From Roseovarius lutimaris (GTDB taxonomy: Bacteria > Pseudomonadota > Alphaproteobacteria > Rhodobacterales > Rhodobacteraceae), in assembly GCF_900115165.1 (NCBI RefSeq), contig NZ_FOVP01000009.1, forward strand, positions 97,851 through 161,850: a stretch of DNA of 64,000 nt, read 5' to 3'. Positions within the stretch are counted from its first letter, which is position 1, and every line of letters starts with the position of its first letter. Positions 54,851 to 63,669 of this stretch are shown piece by piece. The notes beneath the pieces are model-generated. The model was not told the DNA's origin, did not search any database, and worked only from the letters and a program-made list of their open reading frames with translations. The position numbers were made by a program, and so were the translations under genes.

Positions 54851-54964
54851 CAACGAGGCCGGGCACCCCTCTTTCCAGAGGTGGTTCTTCTTGCAGGTCG
54901 GACCGATTCCGATATTGAATCGCCCCGGTTTCACCCGCGAACTATTGCTTCAGGTGAGGCGGTT

Positions 54965-55069
54965 TTATCGACCGCCTCGATCTGACGCCACTTGCGAGCG
55001 GGTCAGGCCACCGCTGGTTGCGATGCCCATAGCATCACGCCAAAGCTCGTCTGTATAGCTCGTTGCCGT
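54965..55069 (-). mobile_element. IS3-family orfA remnant
   Basis: On the minus strand a 34-codon fragment reads TSYTDELWRDAMGIATSG then GLTRSQVASD, the N-terminus of a common IS3-type OrfA helix-turn-helix. The expected ATG is ACG (55069-55067), though GGAGAC still lies upstream, and the frame leaves the family after SD to a quick stop. It is a truncated left end of an IS. It occupies the spacer between the adhesin and Sel1 genes. Confidence 0.7.
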
Positions 55070-55312
55070 TGCTTGTCTCCTTCACAGCAAACATCGCCCG
55101 AAAGAGCACCGGATCGAAATCGGGACAAGAGCAAGGCGGCTGGCGCGCCATCCGGTCGCTGTCCTTCGGGACGGTGCTCTGTACGGCAGGGGCGCCGGTC
55201 TGGCTCTGGGGTCTGCCGCCGAATTGAGACTCGCACCGCGCCGGAATACCCGTTAACGTCCTGGCATTATCCAGCCCCCGATTGCAGACACCCGATTGCC
55301 TCAGGAGATCCG

Positions 55313-56914
55313 ATGCCCCCCTTTCACATGGTCCCGTCCGCCCTGCTGACGCTGCTGATCGCCGCCCTGCCCGCAAACGCCCAGGACAGCTCTGCCAGCC
55401 CCGAACCAGCCGCGCAAACCACCCCCGATGCCGCTGCCCTGCCCGACATGGCTGTCATCGAACAGGCCTGGGCGCGTCGCGATTACGTCTTTGTGCGCGA
55501 GGGGCTCAGACAGCTGGCCGAGCAGACTGGCACACCGCTTGCGCAGTTTCGCTATGGCCGGGTGCTGCTTGAGGGGCGCGGCGGGCCGCGCGACATCGCC
55601 GGCGCTGTGCTCTGGCTCGACCGGGCGGTGGCGCAGAACCACATCGAGGCCGCGACCCTGCTGGCGCGGGTGCTGCTGTCGGCGGATATCCCCGACCAGC
55701 CGCGCGACCCTGAACGCGCGGCTGCCCTGCTGAACCGCGCCGCCGCGCGCGGCGATGCCGAGGCGCAGTATTACCTCGGGCTGCTGGCGCGTTCGGGCCA
55801 GGGCATGGCGCCCGATCCGGAGGCCGCCTTTACCTGGTTTCTGGCCGCCGCTGAACAGGGCAATATCGCGGCGCAATACGCGGTGGCCCAGGCCTATGCC
55901 CGGGGCGAGGGCACAAAGCCCGACCCGACCGAAGGGCTGCGTTGGCTCGAAGAAGCTGCCGGTCAGGGCCATATCGAGGCACAGTTTTCTCTCGCCCAAG
56001 CCTATGACACCGGTCAGGGCGCCGCCGCCAATGCGCAGGCGGCCCTGCGCTGGTATCGCCGCGCCGCCGAGGCCGGGCTGCCGCTGGCGCAGCGCATCCT
56101 GGGCACCCGTTACCTGACCGGCAAGGATGTCACCGTCGATGCGACCGAGGCGCTGCGTTGGTTGACCGCAGCCGCCGAGGCGGGTGATCCCGGCGCGATG
56201 TTCAACCTCGGACAGAGCTATGCCACCGGCGCGGTGCTGCCGCAGGATGATGCGCTTGCGTTCCAATGGTACGAAAGTGCTGCCGACACCGGCCTGCCGC
56301 GCGCGCAGGCTGTGCTGGGGCAGTTTTATGAGATCGGGCGCAGCGTGCCCCGCGAAATGGACCGTGCCATAGCGCTTTATCGTCAGGCAGCCGAGGCCGG
56401 AGAACCGGCGGCGATGCAGCAGCTCGGACGGCTGGCGGCCTCTGGTGCGCTCGACGGCAAGCTGGCGCCGCAACGCGCGGTGCCCTGGGCCGCCGCCGCC
56501 GCCGCTGCGGGCAACGCAGAGGCGCAGGACTGGCTCTCTGCGCGGGCCGAGGACGGTACTCACGGCGCAGCGGGCGCTCTGGGGCAGCTGCTGATCGACA
56601 CCCCCGAGCGCCAGGCCGAGGCACTGGCGCTGATCACCCGCGCGGCTGAGGCTGGCGACGTCCCCGCGCAGGCGCTGCTTGGACAGGCCTATGCCAGCGG
56701 CGATCATGGCCTGGCACAGGACTACGTTGCCGCGCACACCTGGCTCAACCTCGCGGGCGGCGCCGGGGATGGCGCCGCCGCCGCGACCCGCGACGTGATC
56801 GCCGCCCTGATGACGCCCGAGCAGATCGCCGAGGCACAGACCGCCGCCCGCGCGCTCTACGCAGGCATCGCGGCGCAGGTGCCTCAAACCGAGCAGACCG
56901 TGGTACGACCATGA
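55313..56914 (+). CDS. secreted Sel1-repeat protein 1
   Basis: A 533-residue periplasmic or surface protein. A signal peptide ends near ANAQ (residue 24). About a dozen Sel1-like helical repeats follow, recognisable by units such as GDAEAQYYLGLLARSGQG, GNIAAQYAVAQAYARGEGT and GHIEAQFSLAQAYDTGQG. Such solenoids bind other proteins. The ATG has an AGGAGA site six bases upstream. Its stop overlaps the start of a second Sel1 gene by four bases, so the two are one unit and may act as a pair. Confidence 0.9.
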   Translation: MPPFHMVPSALLTLLIAALPANAQDSSASPEPAAQTTPDAAALPDMAVIEQAWARRDYVFVREGLRQLAEQTGTPLAQFRYGRVLLEGRGGPRDIAGAVLWLDRAVAQNHIEAATLLARVLLSADIPDQPRDPERAAALLNRAAARGDAEAQYYLGLLARSGQGMAPDPEAAFTWFLAAAEQGNIAAQYAVAQAYARGEGTKPDPTEGLRWLEEAAGQGHIEAQFSLAQAYDTGQGAAANAQAALRWYRRAAEAGLPLAQRILGTRYLTGKDVTVDATEALRWLTAAAEAGDPGAMFNLGQSYATGAVLPQDDALAFQWYESAADTGLPRAQAVLGQFYEIGRSVPREMDRAIALYRQAAEAGEPAAMQQLGRLAASGALDGKLAPQRAVPWAAAAAAAGNAEAQDWLSARAEDGTHGAAGALGQLLIDTPERQAEALALITRAAEAGDVPAQALLGQAYASGDHGLAQDYVAAHTWLNLAGGAGDGAAAATRDVIAALMTPEQIAEAQTAARALYAGIAAQVPQTEQTVVRP

Positions 56915-58125
56915 AGACACTGCGACCGACCCTTCTGGCAGCGGTACTGCTGGCTCTGGCGCTGCTGCCGGGCGGCCTGCATGCGCAGGACGTCGGCACC
57001 GCCAGTCTAGCCGATCTGCGCACTGCCGCCGAGGCCGGGGACATCGCCGCACAGCTCACCCTTGCCGCGCGCTATCACGATGGCGCGGGCGTGATCCAGA
57101 ACTTTGCCCAGGCCGCCGCATGGTATGCCCGCGCGGCAGAGGCCAACGACGCGGAAGCGCAGAACCGGCTGGGCCAGTATTATCACGTCGGCCTTGGGGT
57201 TCCTGCGGATCGTGCCGCCGCCCTGCGTTGGCTCTCGGCCGCCGCAGAACAGGGCGCGCCGCAGCACCTGTTCGATCTTGCCGCCGTGCTTGAGATGGAC
57301 ACGGATAATCCCGCCGCCCTGGCCCGTGCCGCCGCGCTTTACGAACGTGCCGCCGAGGCCGGGCACACGAACGCCGCCGTCAGTCTGGGCGTGATGGTGC
57401 AGAACGGCACCGGCGTGGCGCAGGATTACGCCCGCGCCAAGGCGCTTTATGAAGGCCCCGCCGCCGCCGGCAACGCGAGGGCGCAGAACAACCTTGGCCT
57501 GTTGTATGTGCGCGGCACCGGGGTGCCGCAGGATTACGACCGCGCCGCAGCCCTTCTCGCTGCTGCCGCCGAACAGGGCCTGGCCACCGCGCTCACCAAT
57601 CTGGGCGTGATGTATGAAAACGGCTTTGGTGTGCCCCAGGACGATGCCCGCGCGGCTGCGCTGTACCGGCAGGGCGGCGCGGGGACACAGGCAGCGCAGG
57701 CCGGGGCCGGGTTTGTCTACGACCCCCGCCTCGCCCCGCCGCCCTCGGACCAGGACGGCATCGCCACCCTGCGCGCGGATGCCCAGACCGGCGATCCGGT
57801 GGCCGAATTCCAACTGGGCTGGATGCTGGTACATCTGGAAGGCCCCAGCCCCGCCGACTGGCGCGCCGCCGCCACGCTGTTTAACGCCGCCGCAAACAAG
57901 GGACACGCTGCCGCGATGGCCAATCTGGGGCTGCTTTACATGCAGGGGCGCGGCCTGCCGCAGGATTATGTGCTGGCGCAGATGTGGCTGGCTCTGGCGG
58001 GTTCTGGCGGGCTGAAGGCCGCGCTGCCGCTGAGTGCCGCCCTTCAGGCCCGCATGACCCCGGACCAGATCAATGAGTCCCAAGCCCTGGCCGAGACGCT
58101 CTGGCGCGGCGGAAAGCAACCCTGA
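56911..58125 (+). CDS. secreted Sel1-repeat protein 2
   Basis: A 404-residue paralogue of the preceding protein, with its own signal peptide ending near HAQ (residue 25) and about eight Sel1-like repeats (NDAEAQNRLGQYYHVGLG, GNARAQNNLGLLYVRGTG, GLATALTNLGVMYENGFG). Several repeats carry VPQDYxRAxxL, typical of proteobacterial Sel1 proteins. The four-base overlap with gene 1 shows coupling. A 206-bp gap separates it from the next secreted protein. Confidence 0.9.
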   Translation: MKTLRPTLLAAVLLALALLPGGLHAQDVGTASLADLRTAAEAGDIAAQLTLAARYHDGAGVIQNFAQAAAWYARAAEANDAEAQNRLGQYYHVGLGVPADRAAALRWLSAAAEQGAPQHLFDLAAVLEMDTDNPAALARAAALYERAAEAGHTNAAVSLGVMVQNGTGVAQDYARAKALYEGPAAAGNARAQNNLGLLYVRGTGVPQDYDRAAALLAAAAEQGLATALTNLGVMYENGFGVPQDDARAAALYRQGGAGTQAAQAGAGFVYDPRLAPPPSDQDGIATLRADAQTGDPVAEFQLGWMLVHLEGPSPADWRAAATLFNAAANKGHAAAMANLGLLYMQGRGLPQDYVLAQMWLALAGSGGLKAALPLSAALQARMTPDQINESQALAETLWRGGKQP

Positions 58126-58331
58126 CGAGAACGTCGCGCAAGCCCCACATGGAGAAGATGTTTGACCGCGTTCTGAGCACCAATTAGGTGGGCGCTGATC
58201 ACAAAAAGGTGAATTAAGTCTTAGTCGTTCATACAGATACGGTGTACAATACCGACAGCAATGCGATTTGAGACAGCGCCGGGAATCCCGGCTCTGCGCA
58301 ATCTTCAACAGTAGAAAGAGGACTTTATTTG

Positions 58332-58754
58332 ATGCCCCATCTTTTCAGAACCGTTCTTCTCAGCACCAGCCTCGCCCTGACCGCGACCGGCGCCGCATGG
58401 GCCGTCGATCCGGTCAAGCGGCACAGTTCCAATGCCGTCTGGTTCGAGAACTGGAGCGGGCTAAGCAACGCCACCCTGATTGTCGTCACCCCAGACGGTG
58501 CGCGCACCGAAATCCAGGCGCCGTCTGGCACCCCCGTATATAAGCTTGACCCGACCAAGGCCGTGGACGGCGTTTATGACTTCGAGCTGCGCGCCGCGAC
58601 CAAGAAAACCGTCAAGGTCGACAACACGATCAACCAGGGCCGGGGCGATGCGGAGCGCAGCAGTACAGCGGTGCCATACGTCGTCAACGGATCATTTACC
58701 GTCGAACGCGGCATGATTGTCATCCCCGAGGAAATCAAAGAAGAAGGCAGCTGA
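58332..58754 (+). CDS. small secreted protein of unknown function
   Basis: A 140-residue protein with a signal peptide ending near AWA (residue 24). The mature part looks all-beta (NAVWFENWSGLSNATLIVVTPDG, VYDFELRAATKKTVKVDN, GSFTVERGMIVIPEEI) and has no cysteine. It resembles no family I can name. The ATG at 58332 is preceded by AAAGAGGA. It is followed after 77 bases by a tail-fibre-like protein gene, all on the same strand as the Sel1 pair and the permease fusion. Confidence 0.72.
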   Translation: MPHLFRTVLLSTSLALTATGAAWAVDPVKRHSSNAVWFENWSGLSNATLIVVTPDGARTEIQAPSGTPVYKLDPTKAVDGVYDFELRAATKKTVKVDNTINQGRGDAERSSTAVPYVVNGSFTVERGMIVIPEEIKEEGS

Positions 58755-58831
58755 CCCAGAGGGATCCGGCAAAGCCCGGCCCCTGGCCCAAAACAATAAC
58801 ACCAAAGACCGATAGTCGCGAAGGAGATTTT

Positions 58832-59926
58832 ATGACCTATTCTCTGTATACTGGCCTCAAGGCCACAGCTTTTGGCGCCAGCGCGCTTGTGGCGCTGACC
58901 GGCACTGGCAGGGCCGACCAGGTGATAGCGGACGATCTTATCGTCCAGGGCAGCCTCTGCGTCGGCCAGGACTGCGTTAACGGCGAAAGCTTTGGCTTTG
59001 ACACGATCCGGCTCAAGGAAAACAACACCCGCATCAAGTTTCAGGACACCTCGAGCAGCGCCAGTTTTCCGTCCGCTGACTGGCAGCTGACCGCCAACGA
59101 CAGCACCAATGGCGGCGCCAACAAGTTCTCGATCGACGATATCGACGGCGGTCGCACCCCGTTCACCGTCACCGCCGGGGCGCGCAACAACTCGATCTTC
59201 GTCAACAACACCGGACGCGTTGGTTTTGGCACCGCGACACCAAGCGTCGATCTGCACGTGGTCAACGGCAACTCGCCAACCCTGCGCCTGGACCAGGACG
59301 GCTCCAGCGGCTTCGCTTCCCAAGTCTGGGACGTGGCCGGCAATGAGGCAGGCTTTTTCGTGCGCGACGTCACCAACGGCTCGCAACTGCCGTTACGTAT
59401 CATCCCAGGTGCCGACAGCAATGCGATTGTGATTGGGGCGAACAACGACGTCGGCATGGGCACCGACACCACGCCCGATGAAAACCTGCACCTCAAGGGC
59501 AGCGGCAGCGTGGCGATCCGGCTTGAATCCACCGATGCGCCCTATCCCATCCGGCTGAACCTCAATCCCACCTTCGATGTGTTCCGCATCACCTTCGACG
59601 GATCAGGTCGCCCGACCCAGTTCCAACTGGATGAAGATGGCAATTTGATAATCCCGGGGACGATCACAACATCGGGCAGTTGCGCGACCCCCTGTGACGG
59701 CGTCTTTGGCGAAGATTACGAATTGCTGCCGATCGAACAGAACGCCGCGTTCATGTGGCAGAATGGCCATCTGCCCTCTGTCGGGGCAACGCCGGAATCC
59801 GGTCAGTACGAGCTGTCCAGCAAAGTGCTGTCGATGCTGACGGAGTTGGAAAAGGCGCATATCTACATCGAACAGCTGCACAGCCGGATTACCGATCTTG
59901 AAAAGAAAGCTGATTCCAAAGGCTGA
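58832..59926 (+). CDS. secreted tail-fibre-like protein
   Basis: A 364-residue protein with a signal-like N-terminus (to about residue 28). QVIADDLIVQGSLCVGQDCVNGESF is followed by strand-rich repeats with phrases common in phage tail fibres and long beta-solenoids (IRLKENNTRIKFQDTSS, GRVGFGTATPSVDLHV, MGTDTTPDENLHLKGSG). A C-terminal coiled coil (ELSSKVLSMLTELEKAHIYIEQLHSRITDLEKK) could trimerise it. There is no recognisable S74 autoprotease. The ATG has a GAAGGAG site. Probably a trimeric surface fibre (inference). Confidence 0.75.
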   Translation: MTYSLYTGLKATAFGASALVALTGTGRADQVIADDLIVQGSLCVGQDCVNGESFGFDTIRLKENNTRIKFQDTSSSASFPSADWQLTANDSTNGGANKFSIDDIDGGRTPFTVTAGARNNSIFVNNTGRVGFGTATPSVDLHVVNGNSPTLRLDQDGSSGFASQVWDVAGNEAGFFVRDVTNGSQLPLRIIPGADSNAIVIGANNDVGMGTDTTPDENLHLKGSGSVAIRLESTDAPYPIRLNLNPTFDVFRITFDGSGRPTQFQLDEDGNLIIPGTITTSGSCATPCDGVFGEDYELLPIEQNAAFMWQNGHLPSVGATPESGQYELSSKVLSMLTELEKAHIYIEQLHSRITDLEKKADSKG

Positions 59927-60507
59927 TCCTGAAAGCCCCCCGGTGCAACGTGCCGGGGGACCATTCGAAGTTACCGCCGGTAAGCCGGGTTCAGGATTTT
60001 CTTGTGTCCCCCCCGTGTTCAGGCCTCCCCCCCCCTCGCCCCCCCCCCAGCATCCGGTCCACCCGGTCATTGAATGACGGGATATTGCCGGGCAGGCCAG
60101 CGGGCAGGAATGCGGTCGCTACCACGCCAAGAAATCCCGCAGGCACGCAAACCAGCAATGACTTAGAGCATGTTGCTCAAAAGTGGAAACCGGTTTTGAA
60201 CCGGCAGGTGACCCTGCGCGCACAGGGCCCAGGTGACCAGCTCACACCAGAACCGGGGCGCGCGCATCAACCATCGTTGAAAGCCCGACCTCGCCGCCGC
60301 TCGTGGGGCCGATGCCACGACCGCCCTGTGGCAAGAGAAGGACCGGGCGGCCTGCACCCCGATCTGCAAAAAAGAAAGGCCGTCTTCCAGGACTTCGTCC
60401 ACCGCATGTTCGCACCTTGACAGCTCCCCTGAGCCGCCACAGAATTATGACTTTAGCCTCGTTGAGCATTCGTTGAGACGCTTGATTTAATCTCTGGAAA
60501 CATTCCT
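59927..60507. other. spacer with hairpin and poly-C runs before the permease fusion
   Basis: 581 bases without a convincing gene. A stem-loop (CCCCCGG at 59937-59943 with CCGGGGG at 59953-59959) lies 10 bases after the upstream stop. Runs of 7, 9 and 10 C occur at 60008-60014, 60027-60035 and 60039-60048. The AGAGCATGTTG-CTCAAAAGTGG stretch near 60167 resembles a palindromic element common in alphaproteobacteria. Frames across it show no family. Confidence 0.5.
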
Positions 60508-63500
60508 ATGTCCAATATCAACCTCATCCGTCCGGGTCACAGCCTGCGTTTCCTGTTCGCCCTGCTGATCGTCGCCGTGCTGGCCTATCTGTTCTGGACC
60601 GGATCGCGCTACCCGGCGCTGAATGAAAAAGCGATGATGTCCGGCGCCATCCAGCTTGAGGATGCCCTCAGCTTCGAGGCCAGGTTTCCAATCACCGACG
60701 ATATGAATATCGTCCAGCATATCTTCTGGTCCACGCTGAACTGGATCAACACCAACAAGAAGGGCATGACCTTCGGTGTGCTTTTCGCCGCCGCCTTCCT
60801 GACCGCCGCGGGCTATCTGCGCACCAAAAGCTTCAAGGGCCGGTTCTCGAACTCGTTCCTGGGGCTTGCGATCGGCACACCTCTGGGCGTCTGCGTGAAC
60901 TGCGCGGCGCCAATCGCGCGCGGAATGTATAGCTCTGGCCTGCGCGCCGAAACCACGCTCAGCGCGATGATCGCCTCACCTACGCTGAACGTGGTGGTGC
61001 TGACCATGCTCTTTTCGCTTCTGCCGCTTTACATGGCGCTGACCAAGATCGCGCTGTCCCTGGTGATCATCCTGCTGGTTATCCCGCTGATGGCGCGCCT
61101 GTTGCCCCGCACCGAAATCGCGCCAGAGCTACGCGTCCAGTCCCCCTGGAGCGCGGACGAGATCACCACCGGCCAGCCCAAAAACGAGAGCCTGCATATC
61201 GCAGTATGGGAGGTCACCCGCAGCTACCTGTGGAACCTATGGTACATCGTCAGGATGACGGTGCCGCTGATGCTCCTTGCGGGCTTTCTGGGCACGGTCG
61301 CGGCCGTATTCCTGCCCGGCAACCTGATCCTGGGGCTGCAATTCTCGCTCTGGGTGCTTCTGGCCGTCGCTCTGGTGGGGGTGTTCCTGCCGGTGCCCAT
61401 CGGGTTTGATGTGGTGATGGCCGGTGTGCTGCTGGCCTCCGGGATGGAGCAGGGCTATGTCATGGCGCTGCTGTTTACCTTGGGCAGCTTCAGTGTCTAT
61501 TCCTACTTTATCGTGGCGCAATCGGTGGGTCGGCGCGCCGCCTGGATGCTGGCCGCCACTGTGGTGGTGATGGGTGTGGTCTCAGGCTATGCTGCGCATG
61601 GCTGGCACGAATACAAGACCGACCAGGCGCTGAAGATGCTGACCGGGCAGGCACAGCAAGACCCGCCGCGCATGATGTGGGCCGCCCACGCCGCCAGCGC
61701 CGACCACTGGCAGGTCACCTCGCCCGACGCCGCCCGCATCCACATCACTGCCACGCCCTTCGCGCCGAAATCCCCCGCAGCCGACACCGGCTTTACCCGG
61801 ATGGAAGCCGACACCCGGGGCATCGACGCCCCGCTCGAATTTTCCATGGCCGACATGTGGCCCCCCTTCTGGGAGGGGCGTAGCCTTGCGTCGGGGGATA
61901 TCGACAACGACCGCGATCTTGATCTCGTCGTCGCCTCGACGGAACAGGGCCTCTACCTCTACGCCAATGACGGCACTGGCGCATTCAGCCGGATCGCTGC
62001 TGATCTGGGCCCTCTAGCGGACATGCCGGTCTTTAACGCCGCGCTGGCGGATGTGGACAATGACGGCTGGCGCGATCTTGTGATCGCCACCTACCGGCAA
62101 GGCAATTACCTCTGGCGCAACGTGAACGGTCGCTTTACTGGCACGCCCTCTCTGATCAAAAACCGCGACAATGCCGTCCTGTCGCTTGCCCTGAGCCTCG
62201 CCGATGCCGACCGCGACGGTGATCTTGACCTGGCCCTCGGCAACTGGACCTCGGGTTGGTATCGCCGTGTGCCGGGCGAGGAATCTCGTAACCGCATCGT
62301 GTGGAACGACGCGGGCGCGCTCAGCGGGGCGGATTTCACGGACCTGCCTGGCATCCCCGGGGAAACCCTGTCGATCCTGTTCTCGGACATCGACGGCAAC
62401 GGCACAGCCGATCTGCTGGTGGGCAACGACTTTGAAATCCCCGACTATATCTATCGCAACGACGGCGCGCGCGGGTTTACCCCGATCACCCACGCTGATG
62501 CGCTGATCCCGCACACCACCACCACCACCATGGCGCTCAAGACCGCCGATCTGATGAACGACGGCTCACCCGAGATTTACATGGCCCAGATCGCGGGGCG
62601 CTCTTCGGGCGTATCACGCAAGCTCAAGATGCAGGACCTCGATCTTTACTGCGACGCCATCGGAAACCCACAAGCCCAGGCGACCTGCGCGCAGAACATG
62701 GAGATCAAGACCTGGTACAGGTCAGGCAATAATTTCGACCCGACCTATGCCTCAAAGTGTCAGGAGCTCACCGGGCGGCTCCAGGGCGAATGCAAGGCGA
62801 TGCTGGTCAAGGATCTCGCCATCCAGCGCAACGATCCTGCCATCTGCGAACTGATCCCCGCAGACCAGCCGCGCCCACGCAGCTTTTGCGACCTGCACTT
62901 TCTACCCGTTCGCACGATCACGGCAGACGAGGCCGAGGCGAGCATTCAACAGATCCTGCGCTCCAACGTCCTGCTGGAATGGCAGGGGGCGACCTATACC
63001 GACACCGCAGGCCCGCGTGGACTTGAGGTTGGGGGGTGGAGCTGGGACACCAAGGTGGCGGATTTCGACAACGACGGCTGGCAGGATGTATATATCGTCA
63101 ACGGCACCTGGGTCCCGAACGAGGTCAGCCCCTCGAACATGTTCTTTCACAACACCGGAGAGGGCACGTTTGTTGAGGCCTCGGGCCCCTTCGGACTTGA
63201 GGACTACCTGATGACCGCCTCTGCCACCGCATTCGACATGGAGGGCGATGGCGATCTGGATTTGATCACACATCCGGTGAACGGGCCGCTGGTCATGTTT
63301 CGTAACAATGCCCAGGACGGTCACGCCATCGCGTTTGAGTTGGAAGACATGGTCGGCAACCGCGATGGCATCGGCGCGGTGCTGACCCTGACCGACGGCG
63401 ACGGGCGGATGATGACCCGCGAGATCCAGCTCGGCGGCGGCTTCATGTCTTTTGATGCCCCGCGCGTGCACTTCGGTCTCGGCACCGCCACCTTTGCTGC

Positions 63501-63594
63501 CAGCCTGACCATCCGCTGGGCCGACGGCACGGTGAGCGCGATCACCGGTCCGCTCGATGCAGGCGCCCTCTACACCGTCCGCCGCGACAGCTGA
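60508..63594 (+). CDS. DUF318/ArsP-type permease fused to FG-GAP repeats and an ASPIC/UnbV-like domain
   Basis: A 1028-residue fusion. Residues 1-365 form a permease with about eight to nine TM helices; GTPLGVCVNCAAPIARGM (Cys129, Cys132) and MIASPTLNVVVLTMLF match the DUF318/ArsP permease core. Residues 380-925 face the periplasm or exterior and hold at least seven FG-GAP/VCBS-like calcium loops (DIDNDRDLDLVVAS, DVDNDGWRDLVIAT, DADRDGDLDLALGN, DFDNDGWQDVYIVN), broken by a Cys-containing insert at about 705-810. Residues 930-1025 resemble the ASPIC/UnbV end (GIGAVLTLTDGDGRMMTREIQLGGGF, HFGLG). It may import or export a substrate bound by the propeller (inference). A rare architecture to my knowledge. 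Confidence 0.85.
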   Translation: MSNINLIRPGHSLRFLFALLIVAVLAYLFWTGSRYPALNEKAMMSGAIQLEDALSFEARFPITDDMNIVQHIFWSTLNWINTNKKGMTFGVLFAAAFLTAAGYLRTKSFKGRFSNSFLGLAIGTPLGVCVNCAAPIARGMYSSGLRAETTLSAMIASPTLNVVVLTMLFSLLPLYMALTKIALSLVIILLVIPLMARLLPRTEIAPELRVQSPWSADEITTGQPKNESLHIAVWEVTRSYLWNLWYIVRMTVPLMLLAGFLGTVAAVFLPGNLILGLQFSLWVLLAVALVGVFLPVPIGFDVVMAGVLLASGMEQGYVMALLFTLGSFSVYSYFIVAQSVGRRAAWMLAATVVVMGVVSGYAAHGWHEYKTDQALKMLTGQAQQDPPRMMWAAHAASADHWQVTSPDAARIHITATPFAPKSPAADTGFTRMEADTRGIDAPLEFSMADMWPPFWEGRSLASGDIDNDRDLDLVVASTEQGLYLYANDGTGAFSRIAADLGPLADMPVFNAALADVDNDGWRDLVIATYRQGNYLWRNVNGRFTGTPSLIKNRDNAVLSLALSLADADRDGDLDLALGNWTSGWYRRVPGEESRNRIVWNDAGALSGADFTDLPGIPGETLSILFSDIDGNGTADLLVGNDFEIPDYIYRNDGARGFTPITHADALIPHTTTTTMALKTADLMNDGSPEIYMAQIAGRSSGVSRKLKMQDLDLYCDAIGNPQAQATCAQNMEIKTWYRSGNNFDPTYASKCQELTGRLQGECKAMLVKDLAIQRNDPAICELIPADQPRPRSFCDLHFLPVRTITADEAEASIQQILRSNVLLEWQGATYTDTAGPRGLEVGGWSWDTKVADFDNDGWQDVYIVNGTWVPNEVSPSNMFFHNTGEGTFVEASGPFGLEDYLMTASATAFDMEGDGDLDLITHPVNGPLVMFRNNAQDGHAIAFELEDMVGNRDGIGAVLTLTDGDGRMMTREIQLGGGFMSFDAPRVHFGLGTATFAASLTIRWADGTVSAITGPLDAGALYTVRRDS

Positions 63595-63669
63595 GCGAGA
63601 CACTTAGAACGCGTCCTCTCACAGCACTTCCGTTTGGCATTAGGTTTGTGTGGGTATCTTTGCTGCCTG

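Larger units (their letters stand above)
54791..55312. other. spacer between the adhesin and Sel1 genes
   Basis: 522 bases holding a GC hairpin near 54830 and the IS3-type orfA remnant at 54965-55069. The remaining 240 bases show no gene or clear promoter. The Sel1 frame is open through part of it, but those codons lack a signal peptide or homology. Confidence 0.5.

Noticed and set aside
52480..54934. Two very long minus-strand frames opposite the RTX region
   Set aside because: The repeats of the adhesin produce Ser/Pro- and Arg-rich antisense frames without stops. The plus strand carries the RTX and secretion motifs.
59950..60420. 156-codon plus-strand frame before the permease fusion
   Set aside because: It runs through the poly-C tracts and a palindromic stretch, is Pro/Arg-rich and has no recognisable domain.
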